Source of the DNA: Isoetes taiwanensis
Lineage: Eukaryota; Streptophyta; Lycopodiopsida; Isoetales; Isoetaceae
Direction: 5' to 3'
DNA length: 64,000 nt
NCBI GenBank assembly: GCA_021234155.1
Contig: JAJEKV010000137.1
Coordinates: forward strand, 126,001 to 190,000
In this document: piece after piece, positions 37,188-48,969 of the stretch
Numbering within the stretch: position 1 is the stretch's first letter
Layout of the letters: each line of letters starts with the position of its first letter
Position numbers and translations under genes: made by a program
Notes under the pieces: generated by a model
What the model was told of the DNA's origin: nothing
What the model saw: only the letters and a program-made list of their open reading frames with translations
Database searches by the model: none

Positions 37188-37300
37188 TCTCTTTGGGCTG
37201 GAGGATTCGAACCTCCAGGCCAGATCGGCCTCACCAGAACCCTGGGACCAGAACCAGTTTTATGCTGCAAAATCCTGTTTAATCCCCTGTTCCATACTCT
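37188..37300 (-). mobile_element. SINE copy inside the Pack-MULE
   Basis: On the minus strand GGTTCTGGTGAGGCCGA..TGGCC and GGAGGTTCGAATCCTCCAGCCC match the tRNA-like unit at 16618-16667. The open frame over it is a shadow. Confidence 0.55.
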
Positions 37301-37591
37301 TCCCCTGCTGCCTCTCATACTCATAATAACAGGTTATTAGGTCTGTTAACAGCAGGACGTGTGTGTGTGTGTGCTAGGTTGCAGAGGTATTTTCGATTTC
37401 ATCTCTCCTCGTTTCATCTTTCGTTTGCCTCAATCCCGTAGCTCTTCTTAATCACCTGTAAACTAAATAGCAACCGGTTGGAGTAAAAGGCAATGGCAAG
37501 AATTCGGATTAAAAACCTATGAACAGGCAACGCCCAATGCCTGCAGAGCCTTCAGCTTCCAATGCTTGCAAGATGGAATTCCAATAACCGG

Positions 37592-37774
37592 TTACTTCCG
37601 GGCGCTCAGCAAGGGAAGAATCAATGTTATTCCCCCAGCTATGGCAAATCCCAGAAGCAGCTTCTGATGATCATTTGATGAATTTTGTGGGCCGGAATCG
37701 GCCGAAGGAGGAGGAAAAAAAGGCCTCGGGCTGGTAATATTCGATTCAACCATCAGCAAATTTCTGGGCGCCAT
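37592..37774 (-). CDS. Small ORF with one membrane segment (captured?)
   Basis: A 60-residue frame starts MAPRNLLMVESNI and has a proline-rich middle (RPFFPPPSADS) and one hydrophobic segment (LLLGFAIAGGITLILPLL) near the end. No family was recognised. Its position inside the Pack-MULE suggests a second captured fragment, but it may be chance. Confidence 0.25.
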   Translation of the reverse strand: MAPRNLLMVESNITSPRPFFPPPSADSGPQNSSNDHQKLLLGFAIAGGITLILPLLSARK

Positions 37775-38029
37775 AGCTACGCCTCATCGTTCATTTTACG
37801 CTTCCGCCCAATCTGCTTTAAAATCCTGTTCCTGATCCAAAACATAAGTATAGAATCATCAGTATGAAGAAGTGGGAAGAAATGCGGGAACCCAAATGCG
37901 AAATCACAATTTCCAGCCCGGTTATGACCTGCAAAGATTTGGGCATATGGCGAAATGGGGATCAATCCGCAAAAGTGATGTGACCTTGGATCTGGTTCAT
38001 AAATTTTTTGCCGGGCTTACAGGAACTAT

Positions 38030-38345
38030 GTCCCCCTGCCTCCTGGCCAGGAACTACGTCCAAGTCCGGCGCCATGAATCCAGACTCTGGATCTCCCACA
38101 ACGACGCCATATCCGCCCTCGCCCTTTGCCCTCGCGGATCCACCCTCTACTCTGCTTCTTGGGACCGCAGCATCAAGATATGGCGCCTCTCCGACCTCAA
38201 ATGCCTCCATTAATTCGATGCGTTATCCGCCTGCGGATTCCTCTACACCGCCTCTTCGGGGTCGCCTCGCCAAGATCTGGAGCAAAGATGGCCAGAAACA
38301 CACTTCTTGGTCCAGACCCCGGATCTGCAAGCATGGGCAGCCTAT
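38030..38345 (+). pseudogene. Captured JINGUBANG-type WD40 fragment
   Basis: The plus frame reads RNYVQVRRHESRLW, then HNDAISALALCP, LYSASWDRSIKIWRLSDLKC: one clear WD40 blade. The NYVxVRRH lead-in is what I recall from JINGUBANG-like proteins (regulators of pollen germination in Arabidopsis). A stop and a frame change at about 38212-38260 separate it from a second partial blade (FLYTASS, then AKIWSKDGQKHT). The piece is GC-rich compared with its surroundings. It is a fragment and not a working gene by itself. Confidence 0.6.
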
Positions 38346-38839
38346 TTCCTTCCACAGCCGGATCTGCAAGCATTTAACTAAGATTGAAAACCTGTAGATT
38401 TAACTAAGATTGAAAACCTGTAGATGCTGCCTGATCTGTAGAAGCAAAAGTAAAACAAGAACAAGAAAAGAAGGAAACCCCAGCCGGAGCAAGCCGCCAT
38501 AGCCGAAAAACCTCCCACAAGAACAGTAGGTGAAAATTTTGAATTTTTAGTGAGATATTCCAGATGGTGATTCTGCGGCATGGAATAAAAGTGCGGTGAT
38601 TCCGTCCCGCGGTATTTTGCGGAGGTGATTCCGCCGGAAGGTATAAAATGGACGGTCAGGATGCACCATTTAGATGGATGGCTGGGATCAATCAGAAGGT
38701 ACACCTGACACTGTCAGGTACGGATAACGGGGCCTCCGGAACGGATCCCGTTCCCGAAGGGTCTGTGATTCTGCGGGATGGAATTTTTTGCGATGGAATC
38801 ACAATAACCGGGGTAAAAATATTTTCACGCCAATTTTTC

Positions 38840-40245
38840 AATATGACTTGAGTCGTCAGAGTTTATGGGTTCTTATCACTATTTGCTTTTGTATTTTGTG
38901 GTGTATATTTGGAGGGTCTCTTTTGTGGGTTGGTTCTCTTTTCAATATGACTTTGAGTTGTTGTAGTCTATTGATTCATGTCACTATATTGCTTTAGTAG
39001 AGTACATCTATTTGAGCATAGCAGGCAATATGGGTTTGATGGTGGCACAATGGTATATGTATGGGATAGTGCGAGGTTAGGTTTGATGAGTCATACTATG
39101 TTGCTTAGACCTTTGTTTTTATCGATCGGTTACCTTAGATTGTTGTGTTAGGATGTTTTATTATTCAATTCCACTCTTCATGTTGTAATATCATTCTCTA
39201 ATTTAGAAGCATTGGAGTTGTAAAGAGTCTTGTGTTCCCTACACTACTCTTTTGGTAGTCCTAGTTGCATGGATCTACCCTAGTCTCTTGCTCTCAATCG
39301 CTTGCTCATTTTTCTTTGCCTCCTTTGTTTTTAAGTGGCTGACATTGTATCCTTAATTCTTGAGTCATTCGATTTCCTGTTTTTCGGCCTCCTTTTTTTA
39401 GCATGGTTGTTTGGTTGTGATGGTTGCGTACAACTAAGCTCTCGAAGTATAATTTATCTGTGTTTCGAGATTAGCTGATAAATCTGCTTCTTGAGCTAGT
39501 TGAGAGTTCCCCTTAGAGTATTTAAAGCCTTTTGCATCTCCTTCATTTCCATCAGCCGTCTTTGAGCCTTTGTGGTCGCTTGTCCCACCCTCCCACCTTC
39601 CATTTTAAGTTTTCTAGCCCTATGTTTGAAGTTTTCTTTTAGTCGATGTCTTAGTTTCTCATGTTGATTATTTTGTTGTTGACTTCTTGACCTTGTTATG
39701 GTATCTTGTATGATGGGTTGGGGGCTCTCATGCCAAGATTTGTTGTTGTGGCGACTCTCATGTCTTGAATATTGGGATTTAAGTGGTGCTAAGGTCTTGG
39801 TACCTTGTATTTGCATTGCAATGGCTTACTTGCGCATGTACGTGGTGCTTATTTTAGATATTGAGGGCCCTTGCGCCTATACTGGTTGGCCCTCGTGTGC
39901 CAAAGATGTGATGGTCCGCGTGCCAAGATTGGGGTCCTTATACCAGGTGTTTCTTTGTTTTCCTTTTGCAGGTTTGCCTAAAGATGGATGTGGAATGGAT
40001 TTGGACTCGTGATTATGGTGGTGTCCATAAAGATTGTTATGGGTCAAGCATTCAGAGGATTTCATTACGAGCAACATGTTGGGGTCATGTTGGACATTAA
40101 CAGTGGAGGCTTATGAAATCTCTTTGTGGCATTTTGATGCTTTTTGTATGCCGAAAAAGGCCGATGTGTATGAGGGGTTATTGGAAGTGTGAAAGTATTG
40201 TAACTTTATTTTGAAAATTAAAGGGAGGGCCATATGGCTCATTAT
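38840..40245. other. Intergenic, no gene recognised
   Basis: T-rich on the plus strand. A minus-strand open frame at 39496-39816 is rich in Lys, Arg and Gln with a coiled-coil look but no family match. I looked here for the missing C-terminal half of the hAT transposase and did not find it. Confidence 0.4.
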
Positions 40246-41076
40246 TCATAGCATGTTTGGTTGTGTTGGTTGAGTTGAATTTCCCATACTGATCGTGTAG
40301 TTGAAGGTGCTAATGATCTTATCACGACATCTTATCAACCTCTCTAAACAAGTGTAGTCGATTGCAAAACGTGTTGGCCCAGTGTTTATAAGTGACAAAT
40401 TCTTCACCCCCAAGGACGTAAATATCGCATACACTTTAATCTTCTGAATAAGGAACTTTACAACTCGGCGTCCTTTGAGAATCGGGTCTTTGAACCATGT
40501 ATGATTACGAACCAAGTCCTTCAACAATAGATTCAGATAATGGCATTGACACCCTACACCTTGTATTCCTGGGAATTCTGCCTCCAGCATCTTTCCTACT
40601 AGCTTGCAATTTGATGCATTGTCCATATTCTTTCGACCCAAAGCTTTCAATGATTGCCTTTGTCTTTTCATAAATCCAAGTCGTTGACACGTTTTGTTCT
40701 TAGTCTCCACAGACCTAAAAAAAAATGCCTCACCTCTAGGATACACAATCATGTAGTTAATAAAGCGATCTTTGTATACATTGCTCCACTTGTCAATCAC
40801 CAACATCGCTCATCATGCTTCAGTAACACGAGCCAACTTGATATTCACCTTTTCAACCATCTTTTGTGTATATCATCCACCATTTTATTGTTCCATGCTT
40901 ATAAGAAGATACAAACCCATCCTTGCTGCAGCTCCTACAAGCAAATAGGAATTTACCGCTACATGGTCCCCTGGAATTGTTAGGGTTTCTTGTGACAAAA
41001 TAAAGATAGTATCGACTCGGTTGCTGCTTATCTTTCTCATCAACACATGGGAGCATGCAGGACACAGGCTACTCAA
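40246..41076 (-). pseudogene. hAT transposase fragment (DUF659 region)
   Basis: The frame 40246-40806 reads DKWSNVYKDRFINYMIVYPRG, then NMDNASNCKLVGKMLE, CHYLNLLLKDLV and TRFAIDYTCLERL. These are the DUF659 and catalytic-domain landmarks of plant hAT elements (DNASNCK and the THTLNLLLKD-like block). Upstream on the same strand, 40853-41076 holds a CRSCSKDGF stretch that may be the BED zinc finger. The C-terminal dimerisation domain is absent and the frames are broken. Inactive. Confidence 0.65.
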
Positions 41077-41108
41077 CTTGACAAGATACCAGTGCTACTC
41101 TGACTTCA

Positions 41109-41572
41109 ATGACTGCACAGGAAAATGGAAGGGGGGGGGAAAGGGGATCGCCGCTACTTTCGGCCAGCCTTGACACAGTCCATCCTCATGTGCAAGACGA
41201 ACAAGCACAAGCAATACCTATGGGTGTGCGTGCAAAGCTGTCGTGGCAGCCCTCTCTTTGTGGTGGCCTGCTACTTCCCACATGCCAGGAGCAACTTCTA
41301 TCACACCCATGCGAACGTGGAAATAATAGACCCTTATATCGATTTATATGACGACATACATCAGCACAAGCAGTTCGGTAGTGTCATATTCCTTGGAGAT
41401 TTTAATACACGCACCGACCTGGAACGACCATGAGATTTGACCCCTTGGCTAATGTTATATTACAGCTATGCCCTGCAAAAGGAGCTTGGCCATGGGCATC
41501 AGATGACAATCAGATCACACGCTATGGTAGCCAGTTGCTTTTGCTCTGCAGTATCTTTGACTTGATCATAAT
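41109..41572 (+). pseudogene. LINE endonuclease fragment, left part
   Basis: The plus strand encodes an APE-type endonuclease segment of a non-LTR retrotransposon: LWVCVQSCRGSPLFVVACYFP, HARSNFYHTH, and the catalytic-type FLGDFNTRT at about 41390-41415, then RYGSQLLLLCSIFDLIII. At 41572 it is cut by the LTR element. The rest continues at 53604 after the 12-kb insertion. Confidence 0.7.
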
Positions 41573-43149
41573 TGTGACGTCCCCTACTCGCATACGGTGC
41601 ACTCACCGTATACAAACAGGAGTTCTTCCCCCACACCAGCTCCATGTATAGAGTCAGGGGCCCTCCACATATCAAGGATTTGCACCTAGCGTTTTTAAAC
41701 GTCCCAGGGGGAAGAGTGAAGGTGTCATTCTACCCCGTCTCCCTCAGGGCCTACCTAGTTGCGGAAGCGTAAACATACATGTCAGTAGCACATACATCAA
41801 CATCCTGTGACCATCTCGAAGGATGGTCCTCCTCATATCTGCATAGACAAAGATCAGCACATCACATAGGGGATCCTACCCAAGGCTCAGACTCAAAGGA
41901 TGACTGACGGCTTGGGTCTCCAGAGTTCGTTGCAGACAGAATTCATGGCAATGGGGTTGGCTGGCATAAGAACATGGCATAGGGTTGTCCACTCCATCCG
42001 CCCCTCCTGTGCACACTTTGCAGAGTAGGCTGAAAAGTGTCGGGACCTGACTGTAGCCCGCCGGATGCATAGCCGAAGGGGCTATTCCTGGGTCTCATCC
42101 TCCCAGTTCCGATGGGGCAGGTAGGGATCACTCCCTCCAGAGATCTACATGCTGACTCAAGGTGACTAGAGGGCCACTGCCCGTATTCGACTGAACCCAC
42201 TGGAAAGTGTACACCACTTCACGGGTGTCGAGCCCATGCCTTACCCGCACTCAGTGGTAAGCCATTGGACCTAGTCACAATGATCCCCGGTAGGCTTTAC
42301 ACACCAGGGGAATCGTTCAGGAGTCAGAACATGAACCTCCTTCTTAGCCAGTCCGGCCCCTTCACCCACAACCAGGTGTGGCTCTTGTACACAGGCCGAA
42401 TCTACGATTATAGAGAGGCTACTCTAGGAGCATCAACTACAAGCTTTAGGGCCTCTACCCCCCTTCCCAATACAAGGAGTTCACAGAGATACATCATCCA
42501 AATACATCACAGAAGAACTAAAGAACTAGATCTAATCATAGGGTTAGGTTCTTTAGTTAGTGTCCGAGATCTACGATCTAGATAGCTGCTATGGGCAATT
42601 TAATAGTCTAAACCTACTGATTCTATGACTAGAAGACGGTTTAAGCTATTAAATTGACCAAATACCTGATCCTTGAGTGGCTCCTCCTGACCTGAGTTCA
42701 ACCATCCTGCTGAGCTGAGCGAATTCAGGGGAACTGATGGTGCAATTCGGCTTGGCGGCTCGGGAGGCGGTTTTGGCTCCTGGGGCAGCCAAAACTGAGC
42801 TCTAAAACCCTAAGGACGAAAAACTAGCAAGCTAGGGTTTTCCTACCCTAAATAGACATGGGATTTAGGCTAGGGTTTCCAATTACCCAATTTGGCATGT
42901 GGGATAATTGGAAAGGCCCCACTTGCCTTTAATGGCTAGGTGGCAAAATATGCCAACATGGAAAGGTGTGCCCTCATTAATGTGCACATGTGCACATTAA
43001 TAATATATGAACACTCCTAGCAAGTTGCCCCTAGGCTACTTTGCACGGCTATCCGTTGGCGTACGTCGTCGGTCGGAGTGGGCGGTAATGCGGCGTGGCA
43101 AAGATGCGATATAATGCCCCGGGACCGTATACTGTGCTGGAACGTCACA
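41573..43149 (-). repeat. 3' LTR (1577 bp)
   Basis: It starts TGTGACGT and ends ACGTCACA (plus-strand view), the short inverted repeats typical of LTRs. It matches 52032-53603 along its whole length. Compared with that copy it shows many CpG-to-TpG/CpA changes. Confidence 0.93.
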
Positions 43150-43162
43150 TTCTCCCCACCTT
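43150..43162 (-). other. Polypurine tract
   Basis: The minus strand reads AAGGTGGGGAGAA directly before the 3' LTR start (TGTGACG). It primes plus-strand DNA synthesis in LTR elements. A near copy of the core lies 39 bases further out (near 43191). Confidence 0.75.
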
Positions 43163-43990
43163 GAAATGATGCTGTCCGCAGCATCGTGGGTCTCCCCACC
43201 TTGGGATCTTCCTAATCTGCAATCTGCAATCAACGTGATGCATACAATATAATAGTTATACATTTACCAGGATTACCCTTAAGGTAATATTTTTTTAAAA
43301 CATTATCACGTCATCATACTATGGAATACTTAACAATTCACAACATCATTAAACAAGGTATTCACTATCTTAAGTTAGACAAAATTTCAACATTTCATAT
43401 CTATAATTATTGTCCGAGGTACTCTTCATTCCTTGCAACACATTCCAACAAAACTTGTGTTGCAAGTCTTAAATAACTTCGACCTCCTTGCCCTCCCCGC
43501 TCTCTACCGCCTGCAGTCGACACTACGTTAGTACCGCTTTTAATTATTTAGTAAATTTTGGTTATATGGTGACCACCCCACCTATCTACATGAATGCATG
43601 GCTAATCTCCCTACCAGTAGGGAAGAGGATGAATCTTCCATAATGGCCGTGGAGACAGCCCTATATGCCTATATGCGCTCATGCCTACACCTCTAGTTGC
43701 CCAGTGGAGGATATCCTTCTCGTGGGGGGGCGAAGGATGGATTCCTCCTATCAAAGCACATATGGGGCTAAAGGTGCTTTCCCTATCAATGCATTCCTTA
43801 ATGACCTCTTTTCTCTCGAGGTCATCTCCTTACGTGGGGACGTAAGTAGACTTTCTAATCTACCTTCCACTCCCAAAGCGAAACGCGGTCATGCCTACAT
43901 TGACATTACACCACTCTAGAGATCACCGTAGTGGTCTCATCATCGATAACAACGCATGCGACCCATACTAAGCATAGGTTGCATGCGTGG
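43163..43990 (-). other. 3' untranslated part of the LTR element
   Basis: About 830 bases lie between the chromodomain stop and the polypurine tract. No coding support was seen. Confidence 0.5.
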
Positions 43991-43996
43991 ATTAAT

Positions 43997-44206
43997 CTAT
44001 ACAAGAATTAACCTACACAAATCGACATGCCCGGTTTCCATTTCTTCGAGATGACCTTGCCGTCCCCATTGCTCCATAAACCGTGGGTACTGCTTTACTA
44101 AATCCTTCTTAAGTACCCACGTCGCGTCTTCCACCGGCAAGTGTTTCCACTTGACCAAGTATTGGAGGAATTCACGACCTCCTTGTCTTCTTGAAAGCTT
44201 TATCAA
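43997..44206 (-). CDS. Chromodomain (end of pol)
   Basis: The frame contains EFLQYLVKWKHLPVEDATW followed by KKDLVKQYPRF. This fits the chromodomain core (YLVKWK..P..ATWE). In chromoviruses this module steers integration toward marked heterochromatin. It belongs to the polyprotein upstream and is separated from it by frame breaks. Confidence 0.8.
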   Translation of the reverse strand: MIKLSRRQGGREFLQYLVKWKHLPVEDATWVLKKDLVKQYPRFMEQWGRQGHLEEMETGHVDLCRLILV

Positions 44207-45352
44207 GAATCATTTCGAACTATTTCCAGCTGCTCCTCCGCATTTCCAACAACGTTGGAGTGTCCAAGACTTCGCCCGGATTTGGAGTATGCTTCTTCAA
44301 CAAACTCACGGAAGACCTTATGAATCTTTAGGTGTGGCTTTGGCAATTCCAACTTGTAGGATTGATTACCTACTCTCTTGATTATTCCTCAAGGGTCCAG
44401 CCCACCTTGGAGCAAGCTTCTTGCAATTGCCAATCCCGAGCCCACCTTCTTCACCTTTATCTTGAGCCATACATCATCTCCAACTTTGAACTCTCGGATG
44501 CGATGCTTGTCGGCGATGCTCTTCTGACTTCTTCTGTCGCTAGCGATAACCTCGAACTTCTTCCACGAAGTAGCTGATATCGGCCAACATCCGGCTGCGA
44601 AACTTCTACTTTTGACACCGGGTTGTGCCAAGTGTCCGAGTTAGGCACCTGATAGCCATAATTGATCATAAATGGCGACATTTGGGGCGATTCCTGCTTG
44701 GTGCTATTGTATGCAAACTCCACCAAGTGAATAAATTCTTCCCACATACTTTGCTTATTCCGCACATAGTTTAGTAGCATGTCTTCTAAGATCCCGTGGT
44801 CCGCTCTGTCTCGGCCATCCGTCACGAGGATGATACGCCCGTGCTCATGGATAGCCCGGTGCGAATCGCCGCAAAGAGGTCTTGCCAAAGGCACTCATGA
44901 ACCCGGATCCTCACAATGGAGATAATCTCCCTTTGGCATGCCATGAAGCCTGAAGATCTCTTTGGTGAAGAGCTTTCTTTGTATCCATAGTCAGTATCTC
45001 GTGGTCCCGCAAGGCACAAAATGTGCCATCTTCGACAACTTGTCGACCACTACCATCAAGGCATCCTTGCCTCTCGCCGTTCTTGGGAGTCCCAGATGAA
45101 ATCCATGCTGGTTACCTCCCACTTAGCGTTTGGCACCGCTAATGGCTCTAATGCCCCCGAATTGCCGCGCTCGCCTTTGTCTGGCGGGCATAGCCGACAT
45201 TCCTTGATGTAGCGAGCTATTTGCTTCTTCATTCCTCGCCAAATAATAGCCAAGACTTTGAAATATGTTTTCATGAATCCCGCATGGCCAGCTATTGGGC
45301 TGTTGTGCGTGTCATGGAGGATCAACTTCCTTACACCCGATGATTCGTGCAC
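44207..45352 (-). pseudogene. Integrase domain, frameshifted
   Basis: The N-terminal HHCC zinc module is visible at 45200-45352 (HDTHNSPIAGHAGF, then ECRLC). The core begins near 45090 ([10 protein letters not shown]) and the end of the core is at 44600-44800 (WEEFIHLVEFAYNST). At least two frame changes break it. The enzyme joins element DNA to the genome. Confidence 0.8.
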
Positions 45353-46347
45353 GCTGCAACTTGTTCTTATGGTATAACAGGTTGCCTTCCTTCTTATAAT
45401 GCTTGAAGGCCTCCCCGCTCTTTATCTGTTCTAGCCTCCTTAGAGAGGCTTGCCCCATACTTCCCTCAAATCCACATCCGTTGTCTTCAATCTTCCTACC
45501 AAAGTCGCCGGAGAGCGCCGAAATTGCATTGCAATGCACTCTAGTTGTCGGGGATGCCTTGAAAGCGCATCGCTACCACATTGAGCTTCCCGGAAGTAGA
45601 CTATATCAAAGTCATATTCCTCGAGGAACTCCATCCATCTTCGGCTGCCTCGGATTAAGGTGTGGTTGCGCGTGAATACATATTGGAGGCTCATGGTCTG
45701 TGATCCAATTGGAACTTCCTTCCCAAGAGATAGTGCCTCCATATTCTTAATGCCCCCGACAACCGCATGAAGCAATTCCCGATCGTCGCGTTGGGTAGCG
45801 GCGTCTCGGCGTCGTTCATCTTTTCGGAATCATAGGCTACCACACTCTTCTTGCATAAGCCTTCGCACCTGTAGCTATCTTTACTCGCGTCTTTGCTACA
45901 AGCTTATCTTTCTCCCGTCCGGCAAGGTCGGGATTGTGGGCCGTCGAGCTTCTTTCAACAATTCAAACCCCTTTTGGGCTTTCTTGTGCCAATGCTCTAC
46001 CCAGTAATCTTTCACCTTCTCGCCCTTGTCGTCTGTTTAGCGGGCTGCTATCTTAGCAAAGTTCTTCACGAACTTCCTGTAGTACCCTGCTAGACCGAAA
46101 AACTTCTCCTCGTGCATTCTTCTTCGGCGCCGCCACCGAATCACCTGCTTCAATCTTGGCGGGGGTCCGTCGAGATGCCTTCTGCCGAGATCACGTGACC
46201 AAGGTATTCCACCTTCTCTGCTCGCGGTGGCACCGACAACTTGGCGCATAACCGGTGCCTCTTCAACTTCTCTAGCACCCTTCTTAAGTGTTGCACGTGC
46301 TCTTCAAAGGGATCTGCTATACACCAAAATGTCATCAAAGAAAACAA
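45353..46347 (-). pseudogene. RNase H and end of RT, frameshifted
   Basis: The block HVQHLRRVLEKLKRHRLCAK and VEYLGHVISAEGISTDP (46150-46330) closes the RT domain. RNase H follows with RRWMEFLEEYDFDIVYF and ALSRHPRQLE (45550-45690). Several frame changes are present. Confidence 0.8.
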
Positions 46348-46860
46348 TCACAAAGGTGTCCGGAACTCCTCAAAGATATCGCTCATGAGCCTCATGAACG
46401 CGTTCGGGGCATTTGATAAGCCGAAAGGCATCACTGTGAATTCATAATGCCCATACCGCGTCCTAAAGGCGGTCTTGTGGATATCCTCCTCCTTTATCCG
46501 TATCTGATGATACCCTGACCTTAAGTCGATTTTGGAGAAGATCTTTGCTCCTTGAAGCTGATCCATCAAGTCGTCTGATCTTGGAAGCGCATACTTGTTC
46601 TTAATGGTGTGCTTATTCAACTGTCTATAGTCTATGCACATCCTCAAAGATCCATCCTTCTTCTTGACAAAAAGAATGGGCGCTCCAAACGGCGAGACAC
46701 TAGGTCTAATGAAACCTAGGTCGAGCGCGCTCCGCGAATCGCTTTTTCAACTCGGCAACTCTGCGTTGTCATTCTATATGGAGCCTTGCTTGTAGGCTTT
46801 GTTCCCGGTTCGAGTGCTATCTCGCACTCGACTCCCCTATAAGGAGGGAGCTGCTTGATC
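46331..46860 (-). pseudogene. Reverse transcriptase domain
   Basis: [40 protein letters not shown] and [16 protein letters not shown] (46348-46647) are RT fingers and palm motifs. The catalytic FDD triplet is encoded at 46331-46339 but lies in another frame from the preceding block. Confidence 0.88.
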
Positions 46861-47420
46861 TCATCTGGAAAGAGATCGTGGAACTCCGTGATCAACTTAG
46901 CTATTTGCTTCGGCAGCTTGCTGAGCATCTTGTCTTCTTTGCTTCCTTCCAATTCCGGCTCACTAATCTCAAGCTTGAAGATGTATGCTACTTGCTCACT
47001 CTTGATGCACTTGAACAGCCGTTTAGAAGACATGCACTGCATGATGGGAACAACTTCTTTACCTGTTATCTCAATGATCTTGCCGTCGGGTGTTGGGAAG
47101 GTCACCTTCCGCTTTCCACAATCAATAATGGCCCCTGCTGGTCCAAGGTACTCCATACCTATTATCAAGTCGTATTTGCCGATGCCCATTACCTCTGCCC
47201 CCATCTGGATCTTAATCCCCGGCAAGTCGATGTCAAAGTTGATTCTTTTACCTGCCGTCTGCCTTACTTTACTGCTCCACTTGCTAAGACAACGGGCCTT
47301 GGCTTTGACTTTAATGGTTTCAACTTCAACATTTGAACCATTACAGGAGATGCAAAGTTATGGCTACTTCCCCGAATCTATCGGGACTATAAATGACTTG
47401 GCCTTGGCCTTTCCCCTTTC
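46861..47420 (-). pseudogene. Aspartic protease domain
   Basis: The active-site triad IDSG is encoded at about 47370-47381 and is followed by a frame break. The later part MGIGKYDLIIGMEYLGPAGA (47110-47170) is the conserved D-I-I-L-G-M-x-W/Y-L block of gypsy proteases. It then runs into the RT linker (PPYRGVECEIALEPG). Confidence 0.8.
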
Positions 47421-48880
47421 GTGGAAATTACTTTATCTTGGCTCTGCTTGCTCTGTATCTATTGCGGCAAAGATATGACACTCACCACCAATGTAGTCGC
47501 GGGCCTCCTCACCGCTGCGTCGCCGCACGGTGTCCCAATCTCCCAACTCTGCTAGCGCTGCACTCATGACATATGGGCGGTTCATTTGTCCTATGGCTTT
47601 GGCTGGAAACACACGAAGCAAAGCTGCTTTTCTATGCACTCCTCTCTTTCTCCTTGGGCATGGCTGCGGAAAGGATCGCCTTTGCTTTGGAGTAGTTTGA
47701 CCCTTCTGTTTGTCTTTGAAAGACACCTTCTTCTTCTCCTGCTGCTTCCCTTGATTGCCACTATATGGGGCTCTAGCTGGCCCTGGGCTGGCTGTCCTCG
47801 GGCTGAAACTTCCTTCTGCCTTGCCTTTATCTTGGTAATACTGCTGCCTCTGCCCGCTATTCTGAGGTCTGTTCCTTGCAAACTTATTGCCTTGGACTCG
47901 AAACCGATCTTGTTCTCGGGTTTATTGCCCTTACAAACTGGGATCTCCTCATTCAGACCTTCAATGTAGCTTTCCACTGCGTGCTTCTCACCTAACTTTG
48001 GCACATACAGCCTTAGCCTCATAAATTCCTCTGTATATTTCTGTACTGACTTGTTGCCTTGCTGCAACCGTAGAGAACTGGCATCATCTTTGGACTTGTG
48101 TTCTCTTGGGGCGTAATGGCGCTTTGAAGGCTTTAGCAAACTTCTTGAACACCGCAAGCATCCCCTTAAGCCATGAGCCTTGGCATAGCCCTTCCACCAA
48201 ATGCGTGCTGCTCCCTTCAGGTTCGCTGTTGCCACCCTGCCTTTATCCTTATCCTTCATACCATAGGCATTGCCGTATTCGCTCATCTCGTCAAGCCAAG
48301 CCTCTGCCTCCATGCGACTTGTTCTGCTTTGAGAATTGCTCGAGCTTCTGGCCTTCAAACATTTCCCAATCACGAGTCTACTTTCTTCTGGTAGTCAGAG
48401 GTTCTTGTGTCCCTTTGTCGTCCGTCCGGGCGTTCCTCGCCTTCCATCTGTTCGGTCTTGGTTCTGCTCTTCTTCTTCCTCGGGACCGGTCTGAATCGCC
48501 GAGCTTGAGTCCGGAGGAGTCCGAGCTGGGGGACCTTCCTCTCTTGCTCCTCTTCTTGTCTCTATCTGTTCTCCGAGCTGATGCTTGCGGCAGTTGAGCG
48601 TTACCCACCGAACCTGCTCCCTCGCTTATGCGGCTAGCAAAGCCTTTATCTGTTCGAGGTCCGTCCCTCATTTCGCGATTTTCTTCTTAAGGGTCATTTG
48701 TCCAAATTCTTCAAGCGGGTTCCTTGCGGGCGTGGCACAGGCGGACTCTGTTCCTCTGTAAGTTCCCGCAGCTTTCTCTCTCCCCTCGAGGCCTCTAGCT
48801 GCATACACAAGTGGTTCATATCTATATGGTTAGTTTTCCTTGCATTATTTATGTTTGTTGGCATGGTTGGGGAACACAAA
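47421..48880 (-). pseudogene. Gag region, frameshifted
   Basis: The capsid-type block AEAWLDEMSEYG, ARIWWKGYAKAHG, then YTEEFMRLRLYVPKL and AVESYIEGL is typical of plant gypsy gag (retrotrans_gag). A CFVC zinc-knuckle start lies near 47600 and a basic, Ser/Arg-rich N-terminal part at 48378-48671. A first ATG near 48879 or one of the in-frame ATGs shortly after it is plausible. It needs at least two frame corrections. Confidence 0.75.
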
Positions 48881-48969
48881 ATATATCAACAAAACATTTA
48901 TAGTGCAAGAGAATATTATATTTATATTTTATATTACACTAATACAAAAAAAATTGCAACTACTGCTAA

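Larger units (their letters stand above)
36309..38839. mobile_element. Pack-MULE-like element with 9-bp target duplication
   Basis: The element spans 36318-38830 and is flanked by CAATTTTTC on both sides (36309-36317 and 38831-38839), the 9-base duplication typical of Mutator-like transposons. The terminal inverted repeats start with G, are imperfect for five bases, and then share AAAATATTTTTACCCCGG, TTATTGTGATTCCATCGC and further blocks over about 100 bases, including GTTATCCGTACC. No transposase lies inside. The interior holds a captured WD40 fragment (38030-38340), a small transmembrane-type ORF and a SINE. Capturing host gene pieces is what Pack-MULEs do. Confidence 0.8.

Noticed and set aside
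37139-37324. 61-residue minus-strand ORF
   Set aside because: It overlaps the SINE copy in the Pack-MULE and has no protein-like pattern.
36318-38830. CRISPR-like array reading of the regular GGAATCAC spacing
   Set aside because: Unit lengths vary, repeats are short and degenerate, and this is a plant nuclear transposon.
46855-47478. 207-residue plus-strand ORF
   Set aside because: It is the antisense of the protease-RT linker of the chromovirus.
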